Shown: positions 7,560 to 15,870, counted from the first letter of the stretch. The stretch: 17,111 bases of DNA from JAPEKQ01 sp964487295 (GCA_964487295.1 CAZAQL010000058.1:1-17111), one strand, 5' to 3'. A program made the numbers and translations. Notes: a model not told the origin generated them from the letters alone.

Positions 7560-8483
7560 CTATGCTTTGCCTGACGAGCCGAACAGGTCCATCTTCGCCT
7601 TGATGACGTCGGCCATGCCCTCGCGGGCGGCCGCCATGATCTTCCGTGGATCGAACACCTTTGGGCTCTCCTGAAGGATCTGCCTGACGTGGCCCGTGAA
7701 TGCGAGCCTGAGATCCGTGTCGATGTTGACCTTGGCCGCGCCCCGCGCGACGGCCGCCCTGATGCTCTCGGGCGGGACCCCCCTGGCGCCCGGCAGGTCG
7801 GCCCCGTAGCGGCGCGCCAGCTCGAGCACCTCCGGCGGCACGGCCGATGCGCCGTGCAGAACGAGGGGGATGCTGACGTTCTCGGCGATGCGCTCCAGCC
7901 GCTCGATGTCCAGCCGAGGCTCACCCGAGAATTTGTACGCGCCGTGCGACGTGCCGATGGCGACCGCGAGTGAGTCCACCCCGGTGAGCTCGACGAACCG
8001 CGCGGCGTCGTCCGGATCGGTCATCGAGGCGTCCTTCGCGTCGACCGAGATCTCGTCCTCGATGCCTTCCAGGCGCCCGAGCTCCGCCTCCACGCTGACG
8101 CCCCGCGGATGAGCCAACTCCACGACGGCCTTCGTGACGGCGACGTTCTCGTCGAACGGATGGTGCGACCCATCGACCATGACGGACGTCCAGCCGTGCT
8201 CGATGCACGCTCTGATGACGTCCATGTCGGTGCCGTGGTCGAGGTGCAGCGAGGCCGGAACGCCGGTGTCGCGTGCCATGTTCTCGACCATGTCGTGGAT
8301 GTTGTCGTAGCCGGCGTAGGCGATGGCGGACTGCGACGTCGCGATGATGACGGGCGAGCGCTTCTCCGCCGCCGCTTCGAAGATGGCGGCCGTGATCTCG
8401 AGATTGCTCGTGTTGAACCCCCCGACAGCGTAGCCGTCCCGTCGAGCGGGTACCATCAGGTCGTTGTTCGTGACTAGCGTCAT
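7560..8483 (-). CDS. fba: class II fructose-bisphosphate aldolase
   Basis: The enzyme splits fructose 1,6-bisphosphate into the two triose phosphates using a zinc ion. With the start at 8483 it has 307 residues. Visible residues: catalytic Asp82 and zinc ligand His83 (SLHLDHG), zinc ligands His180 (AIGTSHG) and His210 (LVLHGAS), VEAELG (131-136), and the phosphate site KVNIDTDLR (251-259). The open frame extends 33 codons further, into the end of pfkA, but that stretch is Arg-rich, unlike the family, and AGGAGAG stands directly before the chosen ATG. It lies 41 bases after pfkA and 9 bases before gap. Confidence 0.96.
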   Translation of the reverse strand: MTLVTNNDLMVPARRDGYAVGGFNTSNLEITAAIFEAAAEKRSPVIIATSQSAIAYAGYDNIHDMVENMARDTGVPASLHLDHGTDMDVIRACIEHGWTSVMVDGSHHPFDENVAVTKAVVELAHPRGVSVEAELGRLEGIEDEISVDAKDASMTDPDDAARFVELTGVDSLAVAIGTSHGAYKFSGEPRLDIERLERIAENVSIPLVLHGASAVPPEVLELARRYGADLPGARGVPPESIRAAVARGAAKVNIDTDLRLAFTGHVRQILQESPKVFDPRKIMAAAREGMADVIKAKMDLFGSSGKA

Positions 8484-8524
8484 GCTCTCTCCTGATGTTG
8501 CGGTGTCCCGATGTCGTCTCCCCG

Positions 8525-9571
8525 CTACCCGAAGAAGGTGCGGGCGACCTCGTAGAGCTCCGAGTCGACTCGCTTGAGGCACTCCGTGGCATGGGACATC
8601 TCCACAGGGATGATGCGGTCGCCCTGGAGACTGACCATCTTGCCGAACTGGTCGGCGTGCACGAGGTCGGCAGCCATCACGCCGAAGCGCGTGCCCAGCA
8701 CCCTGTCGAACGCCGTCGGTGTTCCGCCGCGCTGCGTGTAACCGAGAACCGTGACGCGCGTCTCGAAGCCCGTCCCCTTCTCAACGGCCTGTGCGAGCTT
8801 GTTGCCGATGCCGCCGAGTCGGACGTGGCCGAAGGCGTCCGTGTCCTGCTCCGCGAGGACGAGCTCGCCGCCGTCCCTGTCCTTCTCCACCGGGTACTCG
8901 GCGCCCTCCGCGACGACGATGATGCTGAAGTTCTTGCCGCGGCCATGGCGCTTCATGATGACCTCGCAGACCTCATCGACGGTGAACGGGACCTCGGGGA
9001 TGAGTATGAGGTCGGCGCCGCCGGCGATGCCCGCTTTCACCGCGATCCAGCCGGTGTGCCGGCCCATGACCTCGACGACGACGACGCGGTTGTGCGACTC
9101 GGCCGTCGTATGGAGCCGGTCGATGGCCTCCGTCGCGATGTGAACGGCCGTGTCGAAGCCGAAGGTGAAGTCCGTGCCGTTGATGTCGTTGTCGATGGTC
9201 TTCGGAACCCCCACGACCCGGAGTCCGTCCTCGAAGAGCCTGGCCGCGACCCCCAGCGTGTCCTCGCCGCCCACGGCGACCAGACCGTCAAGTGAGAGCT
9301 TCTCGAACGTCTCCTTCACACGCTCGATGCCCCGCTCCTCGCGGGTCACATTCGTCCGCGATGTGCCGAGGATGGTCCCTCCGCGCGGGAGAATGCCCGA
9401 TACCTCGTCGATCCCGAGTGGTATGTAGGTCCCGTCGAGCATCCCTGCCCAGCCGTACCTGAAGCCCAGAACCTCTCCGCCGTACTTGCCGATCGTGCGC
9501 CGGACCACCGCCCGGATGACCGCGTTCAGTCCCGGACAGTCCCCTCCTCCCGTCAGTATGCCGACTCGCAT
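8525..9571 (-). CDS. pfkA: 6-phosphofructokinase, predicted pyrophosphate-dependent
   Basis: This 348-residue enzyme phosphorylates fructose 6-phosphate. It has GGGDCPGLNAVIR (8-20), the catalytic loop TIDND (125-129, base Asp127), MGRHTGW (169-175) and GYTQRGG (277-283). At the two positions that separate donor use in this family it carries Asp104 (GGEDTLG) and Lys124 (VPKTIDND); ATP enzymes have Gly at both. This is the pattern of PPi-dependent enzymes such as that of Amycolatopsis methanolica, so reversible PPi use (EC 2.7.1.90, pfp type) is predicted. The frame is open for 29 more codons upstream, but these overlap the promoter, and GGAGG lies five bases before the chosen ATG. First gene of the glycolysis operon. 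Family is certain, donor is inferred from residues. Confidence 0.93.
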   Translation of the reverse strand: MRVGILTGGGDCPGLNAVIRAVVRRTIGKYGGEVLGFRYGWAGMLDGTYIPLGIDEVSGILPRGGTILGTSRTNVTREERGIERVKETFEKLSLDGLVAVGGEDTLGVAARLFEDGLRVVGVPKTIDNDINGTDFTFGFDTAVHIATEAIDRLHTTAESHNRVVVVEVMGRHTGWIAVKAGIAGGADLILIPEVPFTVDEVCEVIMKRHGRGKNFSIIVVAEGAEYPVEKDRDGGELVLAEQDTDAFGHVRLGGIGNKLAQAVEKGTGFETRVTVLGYTQRGGTPTAFDRVLGTRFGVMAADLVHADQFGKMVSLQGDRIIPVEMSHATECLKRVDSELYEVARTFFG

Positions 9572-9623
9572 GCGCTCCTCCGAGGCGTGGTGTGTCGTGC
9601 GGATATCGCCGTTCGAACTCATC

Positions 9624-9652
9624 ATACTACGCACGCGCCCACCGGGTGTCAA
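9624..9652 (-). promoter_or_regulatory. sigma70-like promoter of the glycolysis operon
   Basis: Perfect -35 TTGACA (9652-9647), a 17-base spacer, and -10 TAGTAT (9629-9624, four of six consensus matches). Transcription should start near 9617, leaving a leader of about 46 bases before pfkA. It lies in the 108-base gap between comF and pfkA, the largest gap between the window's two main operons. Confidence 0.75.
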
Positions 9653-9679
9653 CTCCATTCCCTGAGCAAGTGCCCTAAG

Positions 9680-10411
9680 CTAGGGCCGTTCCCTGGTTCC
9701 CGCGACCGCAGCGGCGAGGCGGACCTCGACGCCGCCCCGGCGCAGGGCGTCCGCGGCCGACGAGAGCGTCGCCCCGGTCGTGATGACGTCGTCGATCAGG
9801 ACGAGGGAGCGCTCTGGGTCGGGACGCGCGCGGCACCGGAAGCACCCCTCAACGTTGCGGCGTCTCTCCCTGCTTCCAAGTCCGGTCTGGGGGGTGGTCG
9901 GGCGCACGCGGCAAAGCAGTCCCGCGTCGACCTCGCATCCGAGCATGTCGGCAAGCGCGCTGCCAAGCAGGATGGTCTGGTCGTATCCGCGCTCTCGCCG
10001 CCGGGCCGCGTGAACGGGCACCGGAACGAGCAGCAGGCGTTCGAGCTCCGAGTGGGGCAGCGCGTCGATCAAGAGAGACGCGAGCGGCCGGGCGAGGATG
10101 GCCGCCACGTCGGTGCGCGCCTCGAACTTGAGCGCGTGCACGAGCGTCCGGACGACGCCCCGGAAGACGGTCGCGCTGAGAGCCCAAGGCGGTCTGCCGG
10201 GCCGTTGATCAGGCGGACCCGCGGGCGGGAGCGCGACGGCGGCCGGCGCACACCTGACCGAGCGGCGGCAGCTCGGACAGAGCGCGCGCGCCGGGCGCTG
10301 GAGAGCCGCACCGCAGTGGAGACACCCGTCGGGAACGGCGAAGTCGAGGAGCGCCGCTGCGGCGGCGCGCGTGCCGGTCAGAAGGCCGCGGACGTGCCGG
10401 TGGTCTCCCAC
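9680..10411 (-). CDS. comF: ComF-family phosphoribosyltransferase-like protein
   Basis: ComF proteins take part in natural DNA uptake; in B. subtilis ComFC is cytoplasmic and related to phosphoribosyltransferases. The 243 residues show the N-terminal zinc finger (Cys30-x2-Cys33 and Cys45-x2-Cys48), the LKFEARTD segment (94-101), VPVPVHAARRRERGYDQ (129-145), PQTGLGSRERRRNVEGCF (174-191) and the PRPP loop VLIDDVITTGATL (204-216). It starts with GTG, with GGAG five bases upstream, 12 bases after lgt. It is the last gene of the shape operon; competence function here is not shown, since no other com genes are in view. Confidence 0.9.
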   Translation of the reverse strand: MGDHRHVRGLLTGTRAAAAALLDFAVPDGCLHCGAALQRPARALCPSCRRSVRCAPAAVALPPAGPPDQRPGRPPWALSATVFRGVVRTLVHALKFEARTDVAAILARPLASLLIDALPHSELERLLLVPVPVHAARRRERGYDQTILLGSALADMLGCEVDAGLLCRVRPTTPQTGLGSRERRRNVEGCFRCRARPDPERSLVLIDDVITTGATLSSAADALRRGGVEVRLAAAVAGTRERP

Positions 10412-10423
10412 GTGTTCTCCGTC

Positions 10424-11218
10424 TCAGTGGGGCGTTCCGGGGGACCGACGTCGCGAGAGCAGTACGAGCGCGACAACGGAGACGAGCGCCAGGACGAGAC
10501 CGATCAGCTGGTTGCTCGTCAGGCTCAGGCTCGCGCTCTCGACGGCCATCGAGGTCGACTCGTAGTAGCGCAGCGGATCGACCAGGAACCGCGTCAGCGA
10601 GAGCAGGAGCACGAAGACCCAGAGCAGGAAGCCCGGGAATCGCCTCCGGCGGTCGAGCAGCAGCAGCAGGCCGAGCACAGCGAAGGCGGCGGCGGACTCG
10701 TAGAGCTGTGTCGGATGAATGAGGATCTCGTGATAGTGCGTCCCGGCGCCTGACCCGGGCGGGAATGTGACGCCCCACGGGACCGCACAGGGTTGACCGA
10801 AGCAGCACCCGTTGAGGAAGCAGCCGATCCTCCCCAGCCCGATGCCGAGGGCTAGCGAGGGCGCCACGATGTCGGCTCCAACCCACGCGTCGACCCTGCG
10901 GCGCGAGAAGAAGAGGAGGCCACAGAGAATGCCGGCGATGAGGCCGCCGTAGAGCGCGAGCCCGCCGTCCCAGACCTTGAGCGCGCGCAGCGGATCGTTG
11001 GCGTAGTACTCCCAGTGAACGATCACGTAGGTCAGTCTCGCGCCGAGGATCGAGGCTATGATCACGAAGAACGAAAGGTCGATGATGGTGTCGGGATCGA
11101 CGCCCCTGGCCGGCGCGCGCCGCCGTGCGAGCCAGATGGCGGCCGCGAAGGCGATCGCCACCATGACGCCGTAGCTGCGGATCGGCAGGGAGCCTATGTG
11201 GAAGAGGACCGGATGCAC
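10424..11218 (-). CDS. lgt: prolipoprotein diacylglyceryl transferase
   Basis: Lgt moves a diacylglyceryl group from phosphatidylglycerol to the lipobox cysteine of prelipoproteins, the first step of lipoprotein maturation in the inner membrane. The 264-residue protein has about seven hydrophobic segments and the family motifs: IRSYGVM (13-19), GGLALYGG (85-92), the signature GRIGCFLNGCCFG (129-141) with the essential Arg130, and HPTQLYES (168-175). Tyr90 stands where E. coli has His103, a common natural variant. The GTG start lies one base beyond the rodA stop, and its GGAG is inside the rodA end. Confidence 0.96.
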   Translation of the reverse strand: MHPVLFHIGSLPIRSYGVMVAIAFAAAIWLARRRAPARGVDPDTIIDLSFFVIIASILGARLTYVIVHWEYYANDPLRALKVWDGGLALYGGLIAGILCGLLFFSRRRVDAWVGADIVAPSLALGIGLGRIGCFLNGCCFGQPCAVPWGVTFPPGSGAGTHYHEILIHPTQLYESAAAFAVLGLLLLLDRRRRFPGFLLWVFVLLLSLTRFLVDPLRYYESTSMAVESASLSLTSNQLIGLVLALVSVVALVLLSRRRSPGTPH

Positions 11219-11219
11219 G

Positions 11220-12443
11220 TCAGTACTCCATTCTCCTGAGGCCCATCCCGAGCACGATCCCGATGGAGGCCATCGTGACGAGCAGCGAGGATCCGCCGTA
11301 GCTCAGAAGCGGCAGGGTCATGCCTGTGACCGGAGAGAGCCCCAGCGTGACCCCGATGTTGATCGCGGACTGCACGAACAGCGCTCCCGCGATCCCGACG
11401 ATCGTCAGTGCCGCGAACCGGTTCCTGACCTGTCCCGCCAGCCGCAGCATGCGGAGGACGAGGTAGAGGTAGAGCCCGATGATGAGCGCGCACCCGAGGA
11501 ACCCGAACTCCTCCGCGAGCACGGAGAAGATGAAGTCCGTGTGCTGTTCCGGCAGGAACGCGTAGTTCTTCTGGGTCCCCTGCAGGAAGCCCTTGCCGAA
11601 GACGGAGCCCGATCCGATGGCGATCTTCGACTGGATGAGCTGATAACCTGTGCTGAAACGGTACTTCTCAGGATTGAGAAAGGCAAGGACCCTGTGACGC
11701 TGGTAGTCCTGGAGGTGGTTCCAGAGGAACGGGCTCAGGCGCCCCATGACGACCGTCGTCACGAAGACGAGGAGCTTGTCGGCGACGAAGAGGCGCGAGA
11801 TATAGAGCAGCCACGCGAGAACACCGACGAAGATGATCCAGGCGACGATGTTGAACGCCGTGATCATGCTGAGGACGGGCGCCAGCATGATCAGAAGCAG
11901 CATCGGCCTCATGCCCGCCCAGTAGAGCATCGGTGGGAGCATGAGGAGGAAGATGATGGACGTCCCGAGGTCCGGTTCGCGGAGCACGAGCAGCGTGGGA
12001 ACGAGCACGATCGCAAGCGGGACCAGAAGATGAACCGGTCGCTCGAGCCGGGTCTTCTTTCGCGCCAGGTACTTCGCCAGCACGAAGATCGTCGCGTACT
12101 TCGCCAGCTCGCTGGGTTGGAGCCGCATGGGTCCGAGGTCGAACCAGCGCCTCTCCCCCGTCTTGCCGACGCCCACGAGAAGTACCCCGACGAGCAGCAG
12201 CAGCGCGACCGCGTACAGGAAGGGCGCGAGCGCGTCGATCGTGTCCTGCGAGACGAAGAGGGCGGCGGCGAGCACGATCATGCCGAGCGAGGCCCAGAGC
12301 ATCTGCCGCTTCACCACCGAGGATGCGCCCTGATCCTCGACGTGGGTCGCGCTGTGGATCATCACGATCCCGATGGCGACGACGACGAGCATCGTCACGA
12401 ACAGTCCGAGATCGAAGTCTCTGAGTCTCCGTCGGTCGATCAT
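11220..12443 (-). CDS. rodA: peptidoglycan glycosyltransferase RodA
   Basis: RodA is the SEDS-family polymerase that makes glycan strands from lipid II for cell elongation, working with PBP2. The 407 residues contain about ten membrane segments and SEDS motifs: RRWFDLGPMRLQPSELAK (98-115), REPDLGTS (155-162), KNYAFLPEQHTDFIFSVLAEE (292-312, read in two parts) and LSYGGSSLL (380-388). Neighbours mreBCD and mrdA make RodA rather than FtsW the right name. The ATG overlaps the mrdA stop as ATGA, and GGAGG lies seven bases upstream. Confidence 0.97.
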   Translation of the reverse strand: MIDRRRLRDFDLGLFVTMLVVVAIGIVMIHSATHVEDQGASSVVKRQMLWASLGMIVLAAALFVSQDTIDALAPFLYAVALLLLVGVLLVGVGKTGERRWFDLGPMRLQPSELAKYATIFVLAKYLARKKTRLERPVHLLVPLAIVLVPTLLVLREPDLGTSIIFLLMLPPMLYWAGMRPMLLLIMLAPVLSMITAFNIVAWIIFVGVLAWLLYISRLFVADKLLVFVTTVVMGRLSPFLWNHLQDYQRHRVLAFLNPEKYRFSTGYQLIQSKIAIGSGSVFGKGFLQGTQKNYAFLPEQHTDFIFSVLAEEFGFLGCALIIGLYLYLVLRMLRLAGQVRNRFAALTIVGIAGALFVQSAINIGVTLGLSPVTGMTLPLLSYGGSSLLVTMASIGIVLGMGLRRMEY

Positions 12444-14341
12444 CGGGCGGCCTCCGGTCCATCGATCCCCGCGGGGGGCCCCTCCTGGAGCCGGGGTTCC
12501 GGCGTCGGAACCGCAGGCCCGGGATCATCGAGCGATGCCCTCGGCTGAGGACGCTCGATTCCGAGATAGGAGCGGATGACCTCGCCGGCGATGGGCGCGG
12601 CGATGGCGCCCCCTCCGCCGCCGTGCTCAACGAGCACGGCCACCACGATCTTCGGATCGTCGGCGGGGGCATACGCGACGAACCAGGCGTGATCCTCTCC
12701 GTGCGGGTTCTGGGCCGTCCCGGTCTTACCGGCCACCTCGACCCCCGGGACCCGCGCCAGCTTCCCGGTCCCGTTGGAGGCTTCGACGACGTTCACCATG
12801 GCCTCCTGGAGGAAGGCGAAGGTGCTCCGTGAGTATGGGATCGTGTGGGAGCGCGTGCTGCGGGCCGTTCCGACGACCCGCCCCGAGTAGCTCTCGATGC
12901 GCTTGACGATGTGCGGCGCGTACACGGGGCCTTCGTTGACGATCCCGCACACGATGCAGGCGGCCTGGAGAGGCGTGACGAGAAGCTCGCCCTGTCCGAT
13001 GGCGAGGTTCAGCACAACGCCCCGGCTCCAACGCCGCGCGCCATAGATCCGGTCGTACCACGACGGGGTCGGCACATTGCCGCGGGCCTCGCCGGCTATG
13101 TCGATCCCGGTCCGTCGCCCGATGCCGGACCGTTCCGCCCAGGACATCAGCTCCGCGACGCCGAGGCGCGCTCCGAGCTGGTAGAAGAACACGTCGCACG
13201 ACTCGACGACGCCTCGCATGATGTCGACAATTCCGTGTCCCTCGCGCTTCCAGCAGCGAAACGTACGGATGCCGTACTTGTGCGCGCCGGTGCAGGTGAC
13301 CGTGTCGTGATGATTCGCGAGACCTGTCTCGAGTCCGGCCGCGGCCGTGATGAGCTTGAACGGGCTTCCCGGCGGGTACGTCGCCTGGATGGCCCGATTC
13401 AGGAGCGGATGCTCCTCGGAGTCCGTGAGGGCGCGCCACTCGTCGATCGTGATGCCGTCGACGATCTCGTTCGGGTCGGGCGCCGGTTGGGACGCCAGCA
13501 CGAGGATCTCGCCGGTCGCGGGCTCGATAGCGACGACGGCTCCGCCGTCGTGCTTCGCCAGCGCCTGCTCCGCGGCGCTCTGTGCGGCGAGGTCGAGCGT
13601 CAGTACGAGGCTGTGCCCCGGACGCACCTCGCGGGAGGGGCCGCCCTCGAACGGGTAGAGCTCCCGACCCACAGCGTCGCAGACCCAGTACTCGGCTCCG
13701 TCGCGCCCCCTGAGCACGAGCTCGTAGCGCTCCTCGGCTCCCGTCTTGCCGACGACGTCTCCAGCCCGGTAACCGAGAGGTCCCATGGTGGAGAGTTCGC
13801 TGTCGGAGACCTCGCCCACGTACCCGATACCGTGTGCGGCGAGCGCGTCATGCAGGTATCGTCGGACCGCAGTGACCTCGACCTTGACGCCCGGCAGATC
13901 GGAGCCGTGCTCCTCGACGCGTGCCACCTGCTCGAGGCTCGCGTCCGCGACCAGCACGACGTTGCCGTAGAAGCGGCCGCCGGCCTCCTCGAGTTTCTCG
14001 GCAACGAGCGCCTCGTCCATTTCGAGAAGCGTGGAGAGCAGCCGAGCGACCTGCAGGTCGTTGCGGCGCTTCAGCCGCGACAGCGTGATCGAGAGGGCGG
14101 CCCGGTTGTCCGCGAGGATCTCGCCGTTGCGGTCCAGGATGAGCCCGCGGGGCGCCTTGACCTCAAAGCCCTGGACGTAGTTGTCCTCGGAGAGATCCCG
14201 GTAGAACTCGCCGCGGATGAGCTGCAGCCATCCAAGTCGCGCGACGATGACGAGACAGACGGCCAGAGCGGTGAGTCTGAGCACTCGGGAACGGAGCCGC
14301 CAGGCGTCGGCGGGAGCTGTGTATCTACCGACGCGATCCAC
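12440..14341 (-). CDS. mrdA: penicillin-binding protein 2 (elongation transpeptidase)
   Basis: PBP2 crosslinks new peptidoglycan during elongation and pairs with RodA. With the start used here it has 633 residues: a membrane anchor (about 21-43), the dimerisation/pedestal domain with APRGLILDRNG (63-73), and the transpeptidase domain. Catalytic motifs are SPFK (326-329, in YPPGSPFK), SCD (381-383, the SxD form usual for PBP2) and KTG (539-541). Cys350, Cys363, His369 and Cys382 lie where PBP2 of some gammaproteobacteria has a zinc site. The tail after 595 is Pro-rich and variable. An earlier GTG at 14350 is possible, but GAGAGG then sits too close; it is eight bases before the GTG at 14341. 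It overlaps the end of mreD and, by four bases, rodA. Confidence 0.95.
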   Translation of the reverse strand: MDRVGRYTAPADAWRLRSRVLRLTALAVCLVIVARLGWLQLIRGEFYRDLSEDNYVQGFEVKAPRGLILDRNGEILADNRAALSITLSRLKRRNDLQVARLLSTLLEMDEALVAEKLEEAGGRFYGNVVLVADASLEQVARVEEHGSDLPGVKVEVTAVRRYLHDALAAHGIGYVGEVSDSELSTMGPLGYRAGDVVGKTGAEERYELVLRGRDGAEYWVCDAVGRELYPFEGGPSREVRPGHSLVLTLDLAAQSAAEQALAKHDGGAVVAIEPATGEILVLASQPAPDPNEIVDGITIDEWRALTDSEEHPLLNRAIQATYPPGSPFKLITAAAGLETGLANHHDTVTCTGAHKYGIRTFRCWKREGHGIVDIMRGVVESCDVFFYQLGARLGVAELMSWAERSGIGRRTGIDIAGEARGNVPTPSWYDRIYGARRWSRGVVLNLAIGQGELLVTPLQAACIVCGIVNEGPVYAPHIVKRIESYSGRVVGTARSTRSHTIPYSRSTFAFLQEAMVNVVEASNGTGKLARVPGVEVAGKTGTAQNPHGEDHAWFVAYAPADDPKIVVAVLVEHGGGGGAIAAPIAGEVIRSYLGIERPQPRASLDDPGPAVPTPEPRLQEGPPAGIDGPEAAR

Positions 14342-14822
14342 CCGACCCACCTCTCGATGTCCACGTCTTCGCGATCGCGTAGAGGAGCGCTCCGAGGAGC
14401 GCGGTGTAGAGGGCGCCCAGCAGGCTCTGGCGCATGAAGAAGCGCCCGAACAGGTCCAGGTGATTCCGGTAGTAGACGACGTAGTAGATCAGATCGTGCA
14501 GGAGCGCCGCGCACGCGATGACGACGCACTGGACGAGCACGTTGGCCTTCACCAGGTGATCGAGCACCCTGGTCGCGAGATACCCGGTGATCGAAAGCGC
14601 CAGCGCGTTGAGCCCCAGGTACTCGGGCAGCTCCGTGTCGGCGACGAGACCCATCGCGAAGCCGGCGATGACGGGCGTCCGGCCACCGATGAGCAAGGCG
14701 CCGTACACGATGACGAGCACGGCGATGTCGGGGCGCGCTCCCAGGATCTCCATCTCGGGGCCGAGAGTCGCGTCGAGGATGATCGCGGCGGCGCAGAGGG
14801 CGATGTACGGTCCGGTCCTCAC
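14325..14822 (-). CDS. mreD: rod shape-determining protein MreD
   Basis: MreD is a small membrane protein of the elongasome that works with MreC. The 165 residues are almost all hydrophobic with five or six membrane segments, the same length as E. coli MreD (162). Sequence conservation in this family is low, but TELPEYLGLNAL (63-74) and the position between mreC and mrdA support the call. The frame is open for 260 further codons upstream, but that is an Arg-rich shadow of mreC. The GTG start overlaps the mreC stop as GTGA, with GGAGG seven bases upstream. Confidence 0.93.
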   Translation of the reverse strand: MRTGPYIALCAAAIILDATLGPEMEILGARPDIAVLVIVYGALLIGGRTPVIAGFAMGLVADTELPEYLGLNALALSITGYLATRVLDHLVKANVLVQCVVIACAALLHDLIYYVVYYRNHLDLFGRFFMRQSLLGALYTALLGALLYAIAKTWTSRGGSGGSRR

Positions 14823-15862
14823 GGCGCCGCCTCCCCGGCCGGAGAGCCGGCCTCGGGGTCCTCGGAGCCTGCGTCTCCGGCTTCGGCTTCGGCGGCCGCT
14901 CCGGCCTCGGCAGTCGCTCCGGCTCCGGCGGGCGCTCCGGCTCCGGCGGGCGCTTCCTCGGTCTCCTCCTCCGCGGCCGTCCCATCGGCGTTCCCGCCGA
15001 GCAGGGTCCTCGCCAGTTCCATAAGACGGTCGCCGCGCCCGGGCTCGCGTGGCATGCGCCCCGTGACCACGAAGACCTGCTCGACCGTCGCCGGACGAAC
15101 GGCGAGGTCGATCGAGACGGACATCGTGAGGGGGCCCTCGGTGACGCGCGTCACCCGCCCGACCACGAGCCCGGCCGGGTAGACCCCACCGAGCCCGGAG
15201 GTGACGACGCGATCGCCGACTCGAACGTCGGAGCGGGCCGGAACGTAATCCAGGCCCCAGCTCAGAAGCTCCGACGCGGAGCGGAAAAGCGGCTTGACGA
15301 TGCCTCGCACGCGGCTTCGCTCGACGGTGACCGCAGCGGCCGAGGATGCGCTCGTCAGCGGCTCCACGAGCGAGCGGCCCGGGAACGTCCTGGAGACCTT
15401 GCCGACGAGTCCCTCCGGTACGATGACCGGCATGCCGACGGCGACGCCGTGTTCGATGCCCCGGTCGATCTCGATACCCTCGAGGATCCGGCCGCCGGGC
15501 ATGCCGATGACGCGCGCCGGGATCATCTCGAAGCGTTCCTCCTCCTCGAACGCGATCAGGAAGCTCGTGAGCTCCCGGAGACGCGCGTTCTCGTGCCGGC
15601 ACGCGAGCAGTTCGTCGCGCTCTTCCATGAGCTCGACGGCGATCCTGCGGAGTTCGGTGTTCTCGCTACGTACGTGCACGAGCTCGCGCGCGGCGGTTGT
15701 CAGCTGCTTGACGGGACCGAGGATGGGGGTTGAGATGATGTACGAGACCGCGTTCTTGACGCCGGGAGGCATCGCGAGCGCGGTCAGGGAGATCACGCAG
15801 CAGATGATGAGCGTGGACAGCTCGCGGTTCTCGCGCAGGAACCGGGCCAGCAGCGAGACCAT
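14819..15862 (-). CDS. mreC: rod shape-determining protein MreC
   Basis: MreC is a bitopic inner-membrane protein whose periplasmic part binds and activates PBP2. The 347-residue protein has a short cytoplasmic start, one membrane helix (about 15-33), a coiled coil (about 50-105, heptad-like LRRIAVELMEERDELL), and the double beta-barrel domain (about 115-265, with GLVGKV and VVTSGLGGVYPAGLVVGRV, the latter a family hallmark). The last 45-50 residues are a low-complexity Ala/Gly/Glu tail, unusual for length and make-up. The frame extends 30 codons upstream into mreB, but the chosen ATG fits the family and follows GGTGAAAGG, eight bases after the mreB stop. Confidence 0.95.
   Translation of the reverse strand: MVSLLARFLRENRELSTLIICCVISLTALAMPPGVKNAVSYIISTPILGPVKQLTTAARELVHVRSENTELRRIAVELMEERDELLACRHENARLRELTSFLIAFEEEERFEMIPARVIGMPGGRILEGIEIDRGIEHGVAVGMPVIVPEGLVGKVSRTFPGRSLVEPLTSASSAAAVTVERSRVRGIVKPLFRSASELLSWGLDYVPARSDVRVGDRVVTSGLGGVYPAGLVVGRVTRVTEGPLTMSVSIDLAVRPATVEQVFVVTGRMPREPGRGDRLMELARTLLGGNADGTAAEEETEEAPAGAGAPAGAGATAEAGAAAEAEAGDAGSEDPEAGSPAGEAAP
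14916..14951 (-). repeat. tandem repeat in the mreC 3' end
   Basis: Two perfect, adjacent copies of an 18-base unit (14916-14933 and 14934-14951) encode the AGAGAP-like part of the MreC tail. Surrounding sequence (14880-14915) is a degenerate GCTCCGGC-type array of six-base steps. Reading frame is kept because the unit is a multiple of three, so copy number could change without a frameshift. Confidence 0.7.
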
Positions 15863-15870
15863 CCTTTCAC

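Noticed and set aside
8484..8582. 33-codon upstream extension of fba
   Set aside because: It overlaps the end of pfkA, is Arg-rich, and the internal ATG has AGGAGAG directly upstream and fits the family N-terminus.
9672..9686. Hairpin GCCCTA-N3-TAGGGC over the comF stop codon as a terminator
   Set aside because: The stem has only six pairs and no T-run follows, so a terminator call is not supported, although some end of the shape operon is expected near here.
12845..14437. 530-codon open frame on the plus strand
   Set aside because: Antisense shadow of mrdA, with low-complexity charged translation and no credible domain. The same holds for the plus-strand frames 5183-6646, 11196-12548 and 15907-17001.
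14823..15602. N-terminal extension of the mreD frame
   Set aside because: It overlaps mreC completely, is Arg-rich, and MreD of normal length starts at the GTG at 14822 with a good ribosome-binding site.
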